Shown: piece after piece, positions 43,243 to 53,864 of the stretch
Numbering within the stretch: the stretch's first letter is position 1
How the letters are laid out: every line of letters starts with the position of its first letter
NCBI GenBank assembly: GCA_001592805.2
Contig: CP051140.1
Span: forward strand, 3,597,501-3,661,500
Direction of reading: 5' to 3'
Source of the DNA: Peltaster fructicola
Taxonomy: Eukaryota; Ascomycota; Dothideomycetes
Length of the DNA: 64,000 nt
Translations under genes and position numbers: made by a program
The notes under the pieces: model-generated
The model's input: the letters and a program-made list of their open reading frames with translations, nothing else
The model's database searches: none
What the model was told of the DNA's origin: nothing

Positions 43243-46200
43243 ATGGCGAGGACGTTGAATTGGACTGCTGTCTTCAGCATCGCGTGGATGTCCTCTTCAC
43301 TTCTTGCGCTCGCTGCAGCTACGCCAACCGTCACGTTTCCTTTCAACTCACAGGTCCCGCTAGTCGCACGCAAGAATCAGGCGTACAACTATCAGCTCTC
43401 GAGCTCCACCTTCCAGCCTCAGCAGGGCCTCACGTATACGCTTTCGCAGCAGCCTGCTTGGTTATCGATCAACTCGGACAATCTTACACTGCTTGGGACG
43501 CCAGGGGAGGCAGATGTTGGCTCTAGCACATTCACGATCACTGCGGCAGACGAAACAGGCAATGCGCATATGCAATGTACACTTGTAATAGCAGGAGATC
43601 CGGCACCACAACTAAATGGAGACTTCAGCCAGCAGTTGGCAGCCGAGACCAACCTCAGTAGTACGAGACCTCCGACAGTTGCCCTGACACCAGGCACGAA
43701 CTTCAGCTTCCACTTCCAACAGGACTCGTTTATTGACATTGTCCAGCGGAAACTCTACTACTATGCAACCCTGACCGATCACACGCCTCTCCCTTCATGG
43801 CTGCAATTCGACGCAGGAAGTCTGAGCTTCACCGGAGTCGCACCACAGCTCAGCGCTTTCCCACAGTCTTTCCAGATCTCACTCATTGCTTCAGACTATC
43901 AGGGATTTGCAGGTGCCTCAAACGCATTCACATTGGTGATCGCCTCGCAGCAGCTGGCCATTGTACCTAGTCTACAGAACATTCGCTACAGTCCCGGGAC
44001 GTCGTTGAACTACTCCCTGGCGCAGTCAATCTTCCTTAACGGCAAGCAGCTTGCAACCACCGACTTGAGATCAGCTACAGCAACACTGCCGAGTTGGGCC
44101 TCATTCGATGCCAAGAATCTGGTGATATCGGGCACAGCGCCGCAAGATGGAGCACAGAATGGAAGTGTGGCAGTCGTGGACAATCAAGGCAACACAGCAC
44201 AAGCTATTTTGGAGTTCACGTCTGGCAATAGCAGCGTCTTTGTGGGCACAATTGGTACAATCACAGCCACTGCAGGACAAGATCTCAACTATGCGATTCC
44301 AACCTCTGTCTTGGATACAGCAGACGTCACTCTCTCACTGATTGTTCCATCGAGCGCTGACTGGTTGCGGCTTGACCCCTCTGCACGTATCATTCATGGC
44401 GTTGTGCCAACAGCGACTTCTCCATCTATGGTACAGGCTACGCTTGAAGCACAAGCGTCAGGTATGTCAGCTGCGCAGATGCAAGCCTTCGCCATTGCCA
44501 TCACAAATACCACGACTGGCTCGGCGACAAGCACGGATGCTGCCACAGCTGGAAATGCTAGCTCCTCAACCAGTGGACTGTCACGAGGAGCCATAGCAGC
44601 CATAGTTGTCTGCTCTATCATTGGCACACTGGCAATCCTCGCCCTGGTCTTCTGCTGCTTGCGTCGTCGCAGGAGACGAGAGCCGTATGTGAGGAACACG
44701 CCAAGTCCGCAGAAGCGCTTGATATCAGGGCCAACTCTCATATCCAAGCACCCAGATTCTATCACCGTGACCACACAGATGCAATTAGATGTCGAGAAGG
44801 GTGGTAATGAAAGCGCAGAGTTAGCTGACGAAGATCGACCACCGCAGATTGCGCTCGAGATACCAGGATCAACAAGGATTGGCACACGAGCTTCGGGCAT
44901 CAGTCAATTATCATCTATTGGCAATGGTGAGGATGCGATCAGAAGAGATGGAAATATACCGGAATGGGGACGCAATCCTGCAGCGCTGCATAAGCCACAC
45001 GATAGCTTCTCGATCCCAACAGAGATCGCACGAGCTTCCTCAAGGCAATCTCGCAGTGAGTCACCGAGCAAGCGGGCTTTGCGTCGAGCACTGGAGCGGC
45101 AGTCTAAACAGAGTATTGGTCTCGGCATTGACACTGGTGAGACCGGTACTGTAAGGAAGAAGTCCAGCAGAGTGAGGCCGAAGGTGAGCAGTGCAGGACT
45201 CTCAGCAACACTAGACCGAAGCAGTTGTGCTTCATTGAGTACGCAAGCTACAAGTCTGCTCTCGACAAAGCCATCCGACTTCCCGAGACCACCAACACAA
45301 TCAACATTCTCGAACGCCTCTCGCTCTATCCCAGCCATGTCCATGCACGGTCATGATAAGCGCATGAGTATACGGATGCTTCGACGCAGTGACAGCATCA
45401 ACGATAGTCGCCCATTGGATGTGCGGAGAGAATCGTTCATACGCGCACGAGCGAGCACGAGTCTGCAAAGTCCGTTGTTCTCACATGGCTCTCGCAACCC
45501 ATTGGAAGCCAGAGGACGTGGCTCTTCCAGCGATGTGAGCTCCAGCTTACTTCATCGACTACGATCCAGACGACTGATCAAGAGATCAACCTATTCACAG
45601 TCATCGTTGGAGCCATCAGAGTCGGATTGTCGAAGGCTGAGCCAGCGCGTGCGATCAGCGTTCGCATCTGCTTCCCTCGAGTCATATCCGGATCGGAGTA
45701 TGACGAGCTCGAGGCTGTTGAGGACGATAAAGACGAGGAGTGGGAGGACATCTCACCTGCACAATCCCGACATCAGTCGTCACAAGACCTTGCAGCAGAG
45801 ATGGCCAAGCCGAGACATCAGCGGTCTTGGGTGCTGCCTGGCGAGGCATCTCCGACACCACCTCCGCTGAGCACAGTGTCTCGTCGAGGCTCTAGTGGCC
45901 GCAAAGCAATGCCTGAATCGGAGGCACGAGCGAGATGGAAGCAGCACGCGATGTCTCCCTCTCCAGCAGCATACTCGAACACAATCCCTGGCATAGCTGA
46001 GGAGGAGCAATCACCAACAATACCCAAAAAGTCTCCCAAACGCCGGTTCAGCTATGTGAATGAGCCAATTGGTTTGGTTAGCAAGGACAGCTTCACTCGA
46101 GCCAAGTACAATGAGCGGCCGCGGCTAGGTGATACGAAGAGCAGTCGTCCTGTCAGTGTAGAGAAGGTCGAGCGCCTGAGTAGTTTGAAGGCAGAGGCTA

Positions 46201-46331
46201 TTGACGCCCTGGCTGGCAGTGAGATTATGGAAGAGGATGAGCAAGGGGCAGGTCTAATGGGACCCAGTCATGCACTGCACAGCATCGAAGGCACGCACAA
46301 GTCGGCCAGGAGTGGCAAGGCATTTCTGTAA
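43243..46331 (+). CDS. AXL2: AXL2/BUD10-like cadherin-domain membrane protein (one base short)
   Basis: Single-pass plasma-membrane protein used in axial budding or polarity and septation in ascomycetes. Signal peptide 1-26 (FSIAWMSSSLLALAAATP). Repeated cadherin-like (CADG) domains follow: FNSQVPLVARKNQAYNYQL, PAWLSINSDNLTLLGTPGE, PSWLQFDAGSLSFTGVAP and PSWASFDAKNLVISGTAP. A Ser/Thr-rich stalk and a TM helix (about 449-472, AIAAIVVCSIIGTLAILALVF) precede an Arg-rich cytosolic start and a long Ser-rich tail. The frame from 43243 stops at 45870. The acidic SEYDELEAVEDDKDEEWEDI and FSYVNEPIGLVSKDSF tail is in the next frame to 46331. The span is one base short of a codon multiple (1029 aa if one base were added near 45690). 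Confidence 0.85.
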
Positions 46332-46943
46332 TCTAGAGCCGTTGTCTCAGCACAAAATAATAGCCAAGATGTCCAGTAAAGTTCACCACGCCGTGCGGAG
46401 GGTCCTCCTCAGGCTACTGTAAAACGTGTCGCTTGCAGACATGCCTATTCGTTGCACACCTCACACTGGTTCGAAGACCGGCGCGCTCTTGTCGTCTGCT
46501 CTTCAGCTTCAGCCAGAAAGGACCCCTCTCTAGAGTGTCTCAACCTCGTGTGAAGCCCCACGCTTATCGATAGAACATACTCGGAACCCTGTTGGTGTCG
46601 TCTTTTTTCTTCGCGCAGATGATATACAGCTATTTGGCTATGATGACAGGTGACGCGCGCGGGTACGCTTGCTGGTCTCAAAGTTCAGCAGTGTGACAAC
46701 AATCCGCATCCACACTACCTCTGCTAATGCTTCACGGCCTTCTCTTCTTCTTCTCCTTCTTGTCCTCCTTTCGCACCTGACGACGAACGCCTGTGTGCAT
46801 GTATCCTCTCCCTTCAGCATGCCGCAAAAGCCTGCAGATATCATCTTGAGCCGCCGTCAGAAACGCCGGTTACTTGCAAGTACCCGATAGTCCGAGCTTC
46901 AAGGTAAGGAGCCTCTGCAGGTTCCCTTGACTGCTCGCCCAGC
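46332..46943. other. PHO81 promoter and leader
   Basis: 612 bp. It has a CT-rich tract (about 46739-46775) and a 23-codon upstream ORF (46819-46890). There is no CACGTG site. Confidence 0.5.
46819..46890 (+). promoter_or_regulatory. Possible uORF in the PHO81 leader
   Basis: ATG at 46819 opens a 23-codon frame ending in TAG 54 nt before the PHO81 start. It would be in the mRNA if transcription begins in the CT-rich tract upstream. Function is unproven. Confidence 0.3.
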
Positions 46944-49900
46944 ATGTACGTCGCGCAAGCACACGCTCTCTCCTCTCTCAAAGGCTTGCGCAAAGGCTGA
47001 CTGAGCTTCCAGGAAATTCGGCAAGCACATTCAGAAACGACAGCTCGACATCCCCGAGTATGCTGCGAGCTTTGTCGATTACAAGGCCCTGAAGAAGGTG
47101 GGGAGCATTGACACTTGGTTTGACGATGCTGATACAATCGTTGTAGCTCATTAAGAAGTTGAGCGCCACTCCAGTGCTATATGCCCAAGGACACCCAACC
47201 GATGATCAACATGCATCAGAACCACAGATCTCACTACAGGCAAACAAGGCAACTTTCTTCTTCAGACTTGAGCGAGAGCTAGAGAAGGTCAATGCCTTCT
47301 ACCTTCAAAAAGAGGCCGAGGTATGCTCGAAGTTGTAGCAGGCAGACCAGAAAAGTGACCATTGATAGCTCAAACTTCGTCTCACGACTCTTCTGGACAA
47401 GAAGCGCGCACTACAATCACGAGCGACTCCTGCTTCAAAGCTCTCCTCAAGCTATGTCACATTGGATGAGGGCTTCCGCCTGTTCAGCAGCGATCTCGAC
47501 AAGCTTCAGCAGTTCGTGGAAGTGAACCAGACTGCATTCTCGAAGATCTTGAAAAAGGTGTGTTGTCAACATTTGTCGACCTCGTTACTTTATGCTAACA
47601 CCTCTCGCAGTGGGACAAGACCTCAAAGGTTGCTATATCCCACGGAGTTGACGTTATGCGAGATGGCTGACCACCGATTAATAGTCCCGGGAGAAGGAAA
47701 TCTATCTCTCACGAGCCGTCGAGGTCCAGCCTTGCTTCAATCGCGACGTGATCAGCGATCTATCAGACCAGGCGACGACTGGTCTTCTCGAACTCCAAGC
47801 ATGGGCCGAAGGTGAAAAGATCGCATATACACCAGCGATTGAGCTCGAGAACAAAGCACCCGCACCTGGGCAAGAGGAGTTGGAGGTGGAGGCGCAGATA
47901 CTACAGGCAGTGAACGCTGGCAATGTCGGTCTGGTTCGAGAGTGGCTCTCGAGGACAACAAGTCACGAAGAGGCCAAGGAGCGCATTAGCAGAGTGTTCT
48001 TGACCACAACCAATACTGCTGCTCCAGCGACGCAACTGCTGCTCCTGGAGTCTAATCTGGTCGATTTCAACTATGCCGACCCTATAAACGAGCGAAACAG
48101 CATGCACGAAGCTGCTGTTAGTGGACGACTGGAGGTCCTTCGTGCTGGCTTTGCAGCTCAGGCTAACATACACGCGCCAGATGTGTACGGCCGACTGCCG
48201 CTTCACTACGCATGCGTGAACGGGAAAAGAGAGGTCATCGATATGCTAGCCACAGCTGCTCCAGATACCATCGACTTGCGAGACCTCGACAACTTCACAC
48301 CCTTGATACACGGAATAGTGCACTCACAACTAGCCAGCGTAGAGATCATGCTTCGATTTGGTGCAGTCGTCAACCCGACCGCCATCACGGATCACATTCC
48401 TCTCAATCTTGCTTGCCAATATGGTTCCGTCGACATAGTGCAGCAGATCTTACAGTACCAACCGAAAATGCTCCCAGATGCCGAAGGACTGTATCCGCAA
48501 CATCTGGTAGCACGCTTTGGCCGCCACGAGCAGATACTCGACATGCTGAAAGCATACGGAGTCGATATGGATCAGCCAGACAAGCTGTATCAATGGACGC
48601 CAATTTTCCATGCTGCTAGCGAAGGCCATCTTGCTTGTCTACAGAAGCTGCTCAGCTTTGGCGTGGATGCCAGCATTGAGGACGAGAAGGACCTTTCAGC
48701 AATGTACTACGCCGCCTGGGAAGGCCATCTGGACTGTATGCAATTGCTCGCCGAGGCTGGAAGCACTGCTCGTGCGAAGGGTAAGGCACAAGTCATCGAT
48801 GTGTCCATGGCGGGCTCTGAGCCTGGGCTTATGGCTGGTACTGCTCCTGGCGTCTCGCATTCCGACGCCGAGAATATCCCTTCTCTGATCCTGCCACCTC
48901 CTATCATACCTCTGCGACGCTACGGTCACAACTTCCTGGATACGACGAAGACATTCATCCTTCTAGGCTTCGACATCCAGGATTGCGAGGCAATTGAGTT
49001 CTACGGTGAGAGCAAATACCCAGCAGCCCGCCTCACCATCTCTTCGAAATCCTCCGACCTTATCCCTCGCAACGTATCATTGCCCGTCCAGGACGACTTC
49101 AAGTACATCTCTTTCCAGATCGAGAACCTGGAGACATTCAGCATCGACTTCGATATCTTCCCGACGTTTGGAAGCAAAGTGATCGCTCGTGCTGCAGCAT
49201 CCAGTAAGGTCTTTACCGGAAAGAACAGCAGCTCTGGTCTCTGGCATCTTGAACTCTTTGATCCTAGACTACGCGCCATCGGTCGTATCAACTTCCGCTA
49301 TCAGGTCATCACGCCGTTCATTGGCATACCGTTGGAGATCACTCATTTTGCGACCTACTGGAAGTCCACCAGTCAATTCGACAATCGACCTACCAACCTT
49401 ATCACAGGCAGCAGTCTGTCAGGTGACTTCTTGCGACTGTTCGTACAGGTCACTAGAGACGGTGTTCCCGTTCTTTTTCCAGAGTGGTCCCTGGCCAGCA
49501 GTCGTAATGACTTGATCACCAGACTCACATACGACGAGTTTGCCCATGCAGGTGATATTGCAGGCCGTGGTAAGGACTCGATTCAGGGACTCGTCGGATC
49601 TCGACTCGACAGAGAAAACCTTCTAGCCGTGCACCGACAGATCGTGCGGTCGTATGCCTCATTGGCAGATGTGCTTACACTTCTTCCTCCGGAAATCAAC
49701 CTCGACATACACATTTGCTACCCTACCAGATCCATGGAAGAGAAGTACTATCTCGGGCCTACACCAAACGTCAACCTGGTTGCAGACTCGGTGTTGAAGG
49801 TCGTATTCGACCATGCAAGACACTTGCGAGAGACGAACAACAGTGCAGTCCGAAACTTCGTCTTCTCCAGCTACAATGCAGACATATGCTCTGCATTGAA

Positions 49901-50312
49901 CTGGAAGCAGCCAAATTGTGAGTCCGATTTGGTGAGTCCATTGCCACTTCGCTAACACACATATACAGATCCTGTACTGTTTGCCAACGAGCTCGGTGTG
50001 GCCACAAGTAAGAGCGAACGCCACAGCTCTCACGACGTTGTGCAGAGCTGTGGTAAGACAGATATGTCGATTAAGGAGGCCGTCCGCACAGCACAATCCA
50101 ATAACTTCATGGGCCTGATCTGCACCTCACGTCTGCTCGAGCTGGTGCCAGCTTTGATCGAAGCCATCAAGGAGGCAGGTCTGGTGCTCATTGTTGACCG
50201 CTCAAACGAGCACGTCGACAGCACCACGAGCATCCTCGATCTAGCTGAGGGTGTGGACGGTCTCGTGATGCAGAATGCCATTTTGAAGTTCAAGGATACG
50301 ATCGATCAGTGA
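46944..50312 (+). CDS. PHO81: PHO81/NUC-2 phosphate regulator, split start codon
   Basis: CDK inhibitor of the phosphate-starvation pathway. Exons are 46944-46945, 47013-47097, 47147-47320, 47369-47557, 47611-47628, 47685-49917 and 49969-50312, giving 1014 aa. The first coding exon supplies only AT; the intron (GTACGT to TTCCAG, 67 nt) then joins G to complete ATG. This gives MKFGKHIQKRQLDIPEYAAS, the family start. There is no in-frame ATG upstream before a TAA at 46905. Exon 5 is an 18-nt micro-exon (WDKTSK). The SPX domain covers about 1-190, ankyrin repeats about 280-490 (YGRLPLHYACVNGKREVIDML, LYQWTPIFHAASEGHLACL), and a C-terminal glycerophosphodiesterase-like domain starts near 700. The intron before exon 6 has a weak donor (GTTGCT). 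Confidence 0.93.
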
Positions 50313-50462
50313 GAGGGTGGTTATTTCTCTCTTGCCAGCATATAGAACGGCGTCAACGATATGCATGACCGGTGGAGGATTTTCTGCTTTGTAGATGGAT
50401 GCCGTTCCGCACGAGCACCAAAAGCTGTCGTAAGACGTAGATAGCTATAATCTGAACGAATG

Positions 50463-51070
50463 TTATGCACCTTTGAGTTCATAGCGAGCCTGATGCAACT
50501 CTTGCCATGCTAGAGGCCGCAGTTGTTCTCTGACGTACATCGTGAATGCGAAGATGACTGGCATATGGTTAGTACTGTGGTGGACACTGCGTTAAAGCAC
50601 ATACCAATTGGCAATGCTTCTCTCACAGCATGATCATAGGAGCTATTCCACCAGCTGAGTGCAGCTGTTATCAGAAGCACACTCGACCATGCAGTGATCA
50701 AGTAGGGTAGACTTCGATGGACAGGCGAGCTCTCTCGTTCTGCAACATACACTGGCTTCTTGCCCTTTCTGTCTGGACTTGCAAGGGGTTGTAGGAGCAA
50801 AATATAAGTCGTTGCTGCAACACAGAACAGGCTGATGAAAGCTATCAGTCGATCTCTAAGGCCGGTAGCTGTGAATACGGTTGCAAGGAAGTACAGTATT
50901 GCTCCACCAGGTACAAAGGCAAAGAGAAAGGTGTAGATGCGTCCGTTGTCAGCATCACGTTGCTGTAGGTCTGCGATGAGCTTCTCTTGCTCCTCTTCGT
51001 CTAACTCGCCAGGCTCATGTTCATCGTCGTCGGGATATCTGAAGACCTTCCGCAATCGTGCGGTCGCCAT
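50463..51070 (-). CDS. Three-TM membrane protein, unknown function
   Basis: Not recognised by name. Exons are 50605-51070 and 50463-50557 (47-nt intron), giving 186 aa. An acidic N-terminus (FRYPDDDEHEPGELDEEEQEKL) precedes three hydrophobic helices: YTFLFAFVPGGAILYFLATV, LIAFISLFCVAATTYILLL and YLITAWSSVLLITAALSWW. The C-terminus is short and basic (FTMYVREQLRPLAWQELHQ). It converges with PHO81, with 150 bp between stops. Confidence 0.75.
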
Positions 51071-51337
51071 GCTTCGAGGTGGGTGGTGTTAACCTCACTG
51101 TCCCAAATTCGATGCTTCACACTGGCGATGCTGTCCTGGGTGTCGCCTGCAGCTCGATGCGGTGAGGCGACCTTGCGATAGAGCTGCTCCTGCTTTCTTG
51201 CAAGTTGATAGATAGCTAATGATGTGGTGTTGTCTGCGAAACGACGAACATATAAGGCAAGGCACCCGCATGACGCTTTAGTCAAGCACGACACGGCTAG
51301 ACTGTACACATCTGTTGGTCCTGGCAATGCGATTGCT

Positions 51338-52079
51338 ATGAGCACTACTGGACATGAAGATCAATCACAAAGAGCTTTACGTTCTCGACGGATGAACAAT
51401 ATGTCCTGGAGTTCTTGAAGATCACCGCACATAGCACTGTGCCAATACTGGTAGATGATGGCAAGGTCTTCCAATGTTCATGACTGGCTGGCATGTAAGA
51501 CAACCACGGCAAGCCATAGGGTCTATTGTTATGTTGGTAAGGGTATCCGGACGAAGAGGCGCAGATCATCGATTGGGTACAATGTCATAGGGAGCACCAG
51601 GGCCTTGCTGACCATTTGTTGTTGTCCTTCGCAAACAGCTGGGAACAGTATGGAATGGTTCGTAGACCATGCCCATCCTCTCCTTCAATGGACCATGCAA
51701 TGGCCTAGGATGCAGTCAGAAGTGACCATAAGAGAAGCTCGAAATCTCCCTCGAGGAGGGTGCAGTTTGTGGCAACTGTTCTATCGAGATCCTCGATGAG
51801 CACCTTTCTGGCCTAGAAAGACATATTACTGCAGCTATCAGCGACTTCGCGTACGGTGATGTTACATCAATGGACGATATCAGCTTGCAGCCATACCCAG
51901 ATTTGCTCGACTGGATCGAGAGGATCAAGAAGCTGCCACAATTCTTCGCAACTGAGGGTTTGGCCGAACCTCTGCTGCACGTTGAGAGGTGGAAGTCAGC
52001 AGGACGAGAGAAGCCACAGAACGTGTTGATTTGCTCGCTGACCATTATGCATTATAGGTATCATGGTGTCTCAAAGTAG
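51338..52079 (+). pseudogene. Possible glutathione S-transferase relic
   Basis: Fragments in all three plus frames look like pieces of a GST. There is a thioredoxin-fold piece (FLKITAHSTVPILVDDGKVF, about 51412-51472), a helical piece (HLLLSFANSWEQYGM, about 51613-51657), and a C-terminal piece (LDEHLSGLERHI, then PYPDLLDWIERIKKLPQFF, about 51793-51960). At least two changes of frame separate them. One canonical intron can be proposed (51538-51590), but no intron set I tried joins all parts. I call it a decayed copy, though a heavily interrupted working gene remains possible. Confidence 0.35.
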
Positions 52080-52113
52080 TCCGCAACGCCGCATAACGTA
52101 CTCTTCGCATCTC

Positions 52114-52581
52114 TTACTTATAGTGCGCTCCCTGCCCTGGTGGTGACTGCTGCTGCGGGTATTGCTGGTATTGCGGCTGCTGTTGGTACTGAGGATGGGA
52201 CTGCTCTTGCTGATATTGCTGCTGACCGTTCCAACCTTGAGGTTGTCCCTGCATAGGTATTTGTCCACCTCCTCGACTATTCGCCAACGCCTGTACATCC
52301 GGGCGATACTTCAGATCTTGGTGGAACTGACAGATGTGACATGAGACATCGTGATATGGTTTCAGACTGAATGGAATGATCGGAACGAAGCAGAAGGTAA
52401 ACCATTCCCTAAAACGCGCATCAGTGAGCTGTCGTCGTAGAGGAAGCTTGACGAAGACCTACCATCGCTTCAGGACCTTAGCTGAGAAGTTCCCGCAGTG
52501 TTGACACTGCACGGTGACGTTTTCATATTCCTTCACGAGCGACGAGAAGGTATGTGTACCACACGTAAAGATGAAGGCCAT
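52114..52581 (-). CDS. Small zinc-ribbon protein with Gln-rich tail
   Basis: Exons are 52463-52581 and 52114-52408 (54-nt intron, phase 2), giving 137 aa. Two CxxC pairs, VQCQHCGNFSAKV and VSCHICQFHQDLKYRPDVQ, flank a hydrophobic core EWFTFCFVPIIPFSLKPY. They form a rubredoxin-like zinc ribbon (zinc-ribbon_15 type, widespread in fungi, function unknown). The last 50 residues are Gln/Pro/Tyr-rich and low complexity (repeated QYQQ), as in aggregation-prone regions. Confidence 0.8.
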
Positions 52582-52978
52582 AGTTGATGGGAGTGATGCG
52601 ACTGCGCCCGAATCAGATTGAAGAATGCGCCATACATCACTGAGCGCGAGGATGACGGTTCATACTTCGCCGAGTTCTTGCTAAGACTCCTGCCAGATGA
52701 CGATGCCGAGTGGGTGTGCTTGTTAGTTGAGGTCGCGTTGGTCGAGAAACACACTTTCGAACTCTACCAGATCTGTACAAGAGAACATACTGTCAGATTG
52801 TACAAAGTACGAGACAGGGTTTGGTTGTCTTTCTGAATCATCCATGATCCTGAAGTTGATGCTTAGATCGTTCTAACATTGCTACCGCCATCGAGTGCTA
52901 AGCAAGAACATGCGACTCAAGACCCGTCCTCCAAAGGACTCCAGGAGTGAACACTAGCAAGGGTGTATAACCAGACAA
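52582..52978. other. Intergenic, nothing recognised
   Basis: About 400 bp downstream of the LC8 gene; a 72-codon plus frame (52618-52836) has no recognisable domain. Confidence 0.5.
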
Positions 52979-53595
52979 TCACTGCGTCTTGAACAACAGG
53001 ATGGCGCAGTGTCCGAGATAGAAGTAGATGAAGTGTTTGGTCTCTGTGCTATGATCAGAAACGTCCATGGACTCTGAACACATGGGATGCACTTACCATG
53101 AGTGACAAAGCTGCCAAAGTTTCGTCCGACTATGCAGTGCCATGTAGCTCCCTTGCGCTCATCGAACTGTGCGTTGAGTCAGTAGTGTTCTTTTCGACTG
53201 GGTACGTGGACCGACAGTGCGCTTGATGTGATGAGCGATTTCCTGTTCAGAATCAGTTTCTAATGCTTGTGAAGAGCCTGCCTGGCGGCCCACCTTCTCA
53301 ATGCTGAACTTGTCCATCGCTTCTTGTGCTGTGAAAGTGTCAGCATAGGCTGTATAACTTTGCGGCGCTCATGCACTCACCGACTTCGATAGCCTCCTGT
53401 TGCATGTCTTCACTCTATGCATGGTCAATGCTGGTCTCCTATGACGCGCTGGACAGTACGCACCATGTCCACGCTTTTAATCTGTGCTGCGAAGAAGTCA
53501 GCCATGGTTCTACTGCGGTGCCATTCAGTCTACGCACCCTCGAGCTTCGCCTTTGGCTCAACGCCGACATCCTGGCCTTCCTTAACAGCTTCCAT
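52979..53595 (-). CDS. Dynein light chain LC8, seven exons
   Basis: DYNLL-type hub protein that dimerises dynein intermediate chain and many partners. Exons are 53538-53595, 53464-53486, 53381-53414, 53294-53328, 53216-53242, 53097-53166 and 52979-53043, giving 103 aa. The conserved body is [59 protein letters not shown] and [17 protein letters not shown], almost identical to animal LC8. The six introns are 49-53 nt; three exons are 35 nt or shorter (23, 27 and 34 nt). The intron after HHIKRT has a weak donor (GTCGGT). The gene has about as much intron as exon and is easily missed by ORF-based methods. Confidence 0.93.
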
Positions 53596-53864
53596 TCTGT
53601 CTTAGTCGAGTGCTGTATCTCACGCGATCGATATGAAGGACGAGTGATGTTTGCTGAACAATTGCTGTTGGATTGTGGTTGTCGTAGGTCGAGAAGGAAG
53701 CCAAGATCATTGATTCGCGTAAGGCGCCAAGATCTCGCGCTTGTCGCGTCTAAGATAGCGAGCAGACCGCCCAAGCATCAACATCTAGAATTTTTGTCTA
53801 CACCGTTCTCTTTCACTTGACTTTCTTCCTTCGTGGCACTCGTCCCTTGGATCCTCCTCGCATC

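Noticed and set aside
46468-46480. tRNA B-box-like GGTTCGAAGACC
   Set aside because: No A box or cloverleaf arms can be drawn around it.
51001-51345. 114-codon minus frame upstream of the three-TM gene
   Set aside because: It overlaps that gene's N-terminus out of frame and has no recognisable feature.
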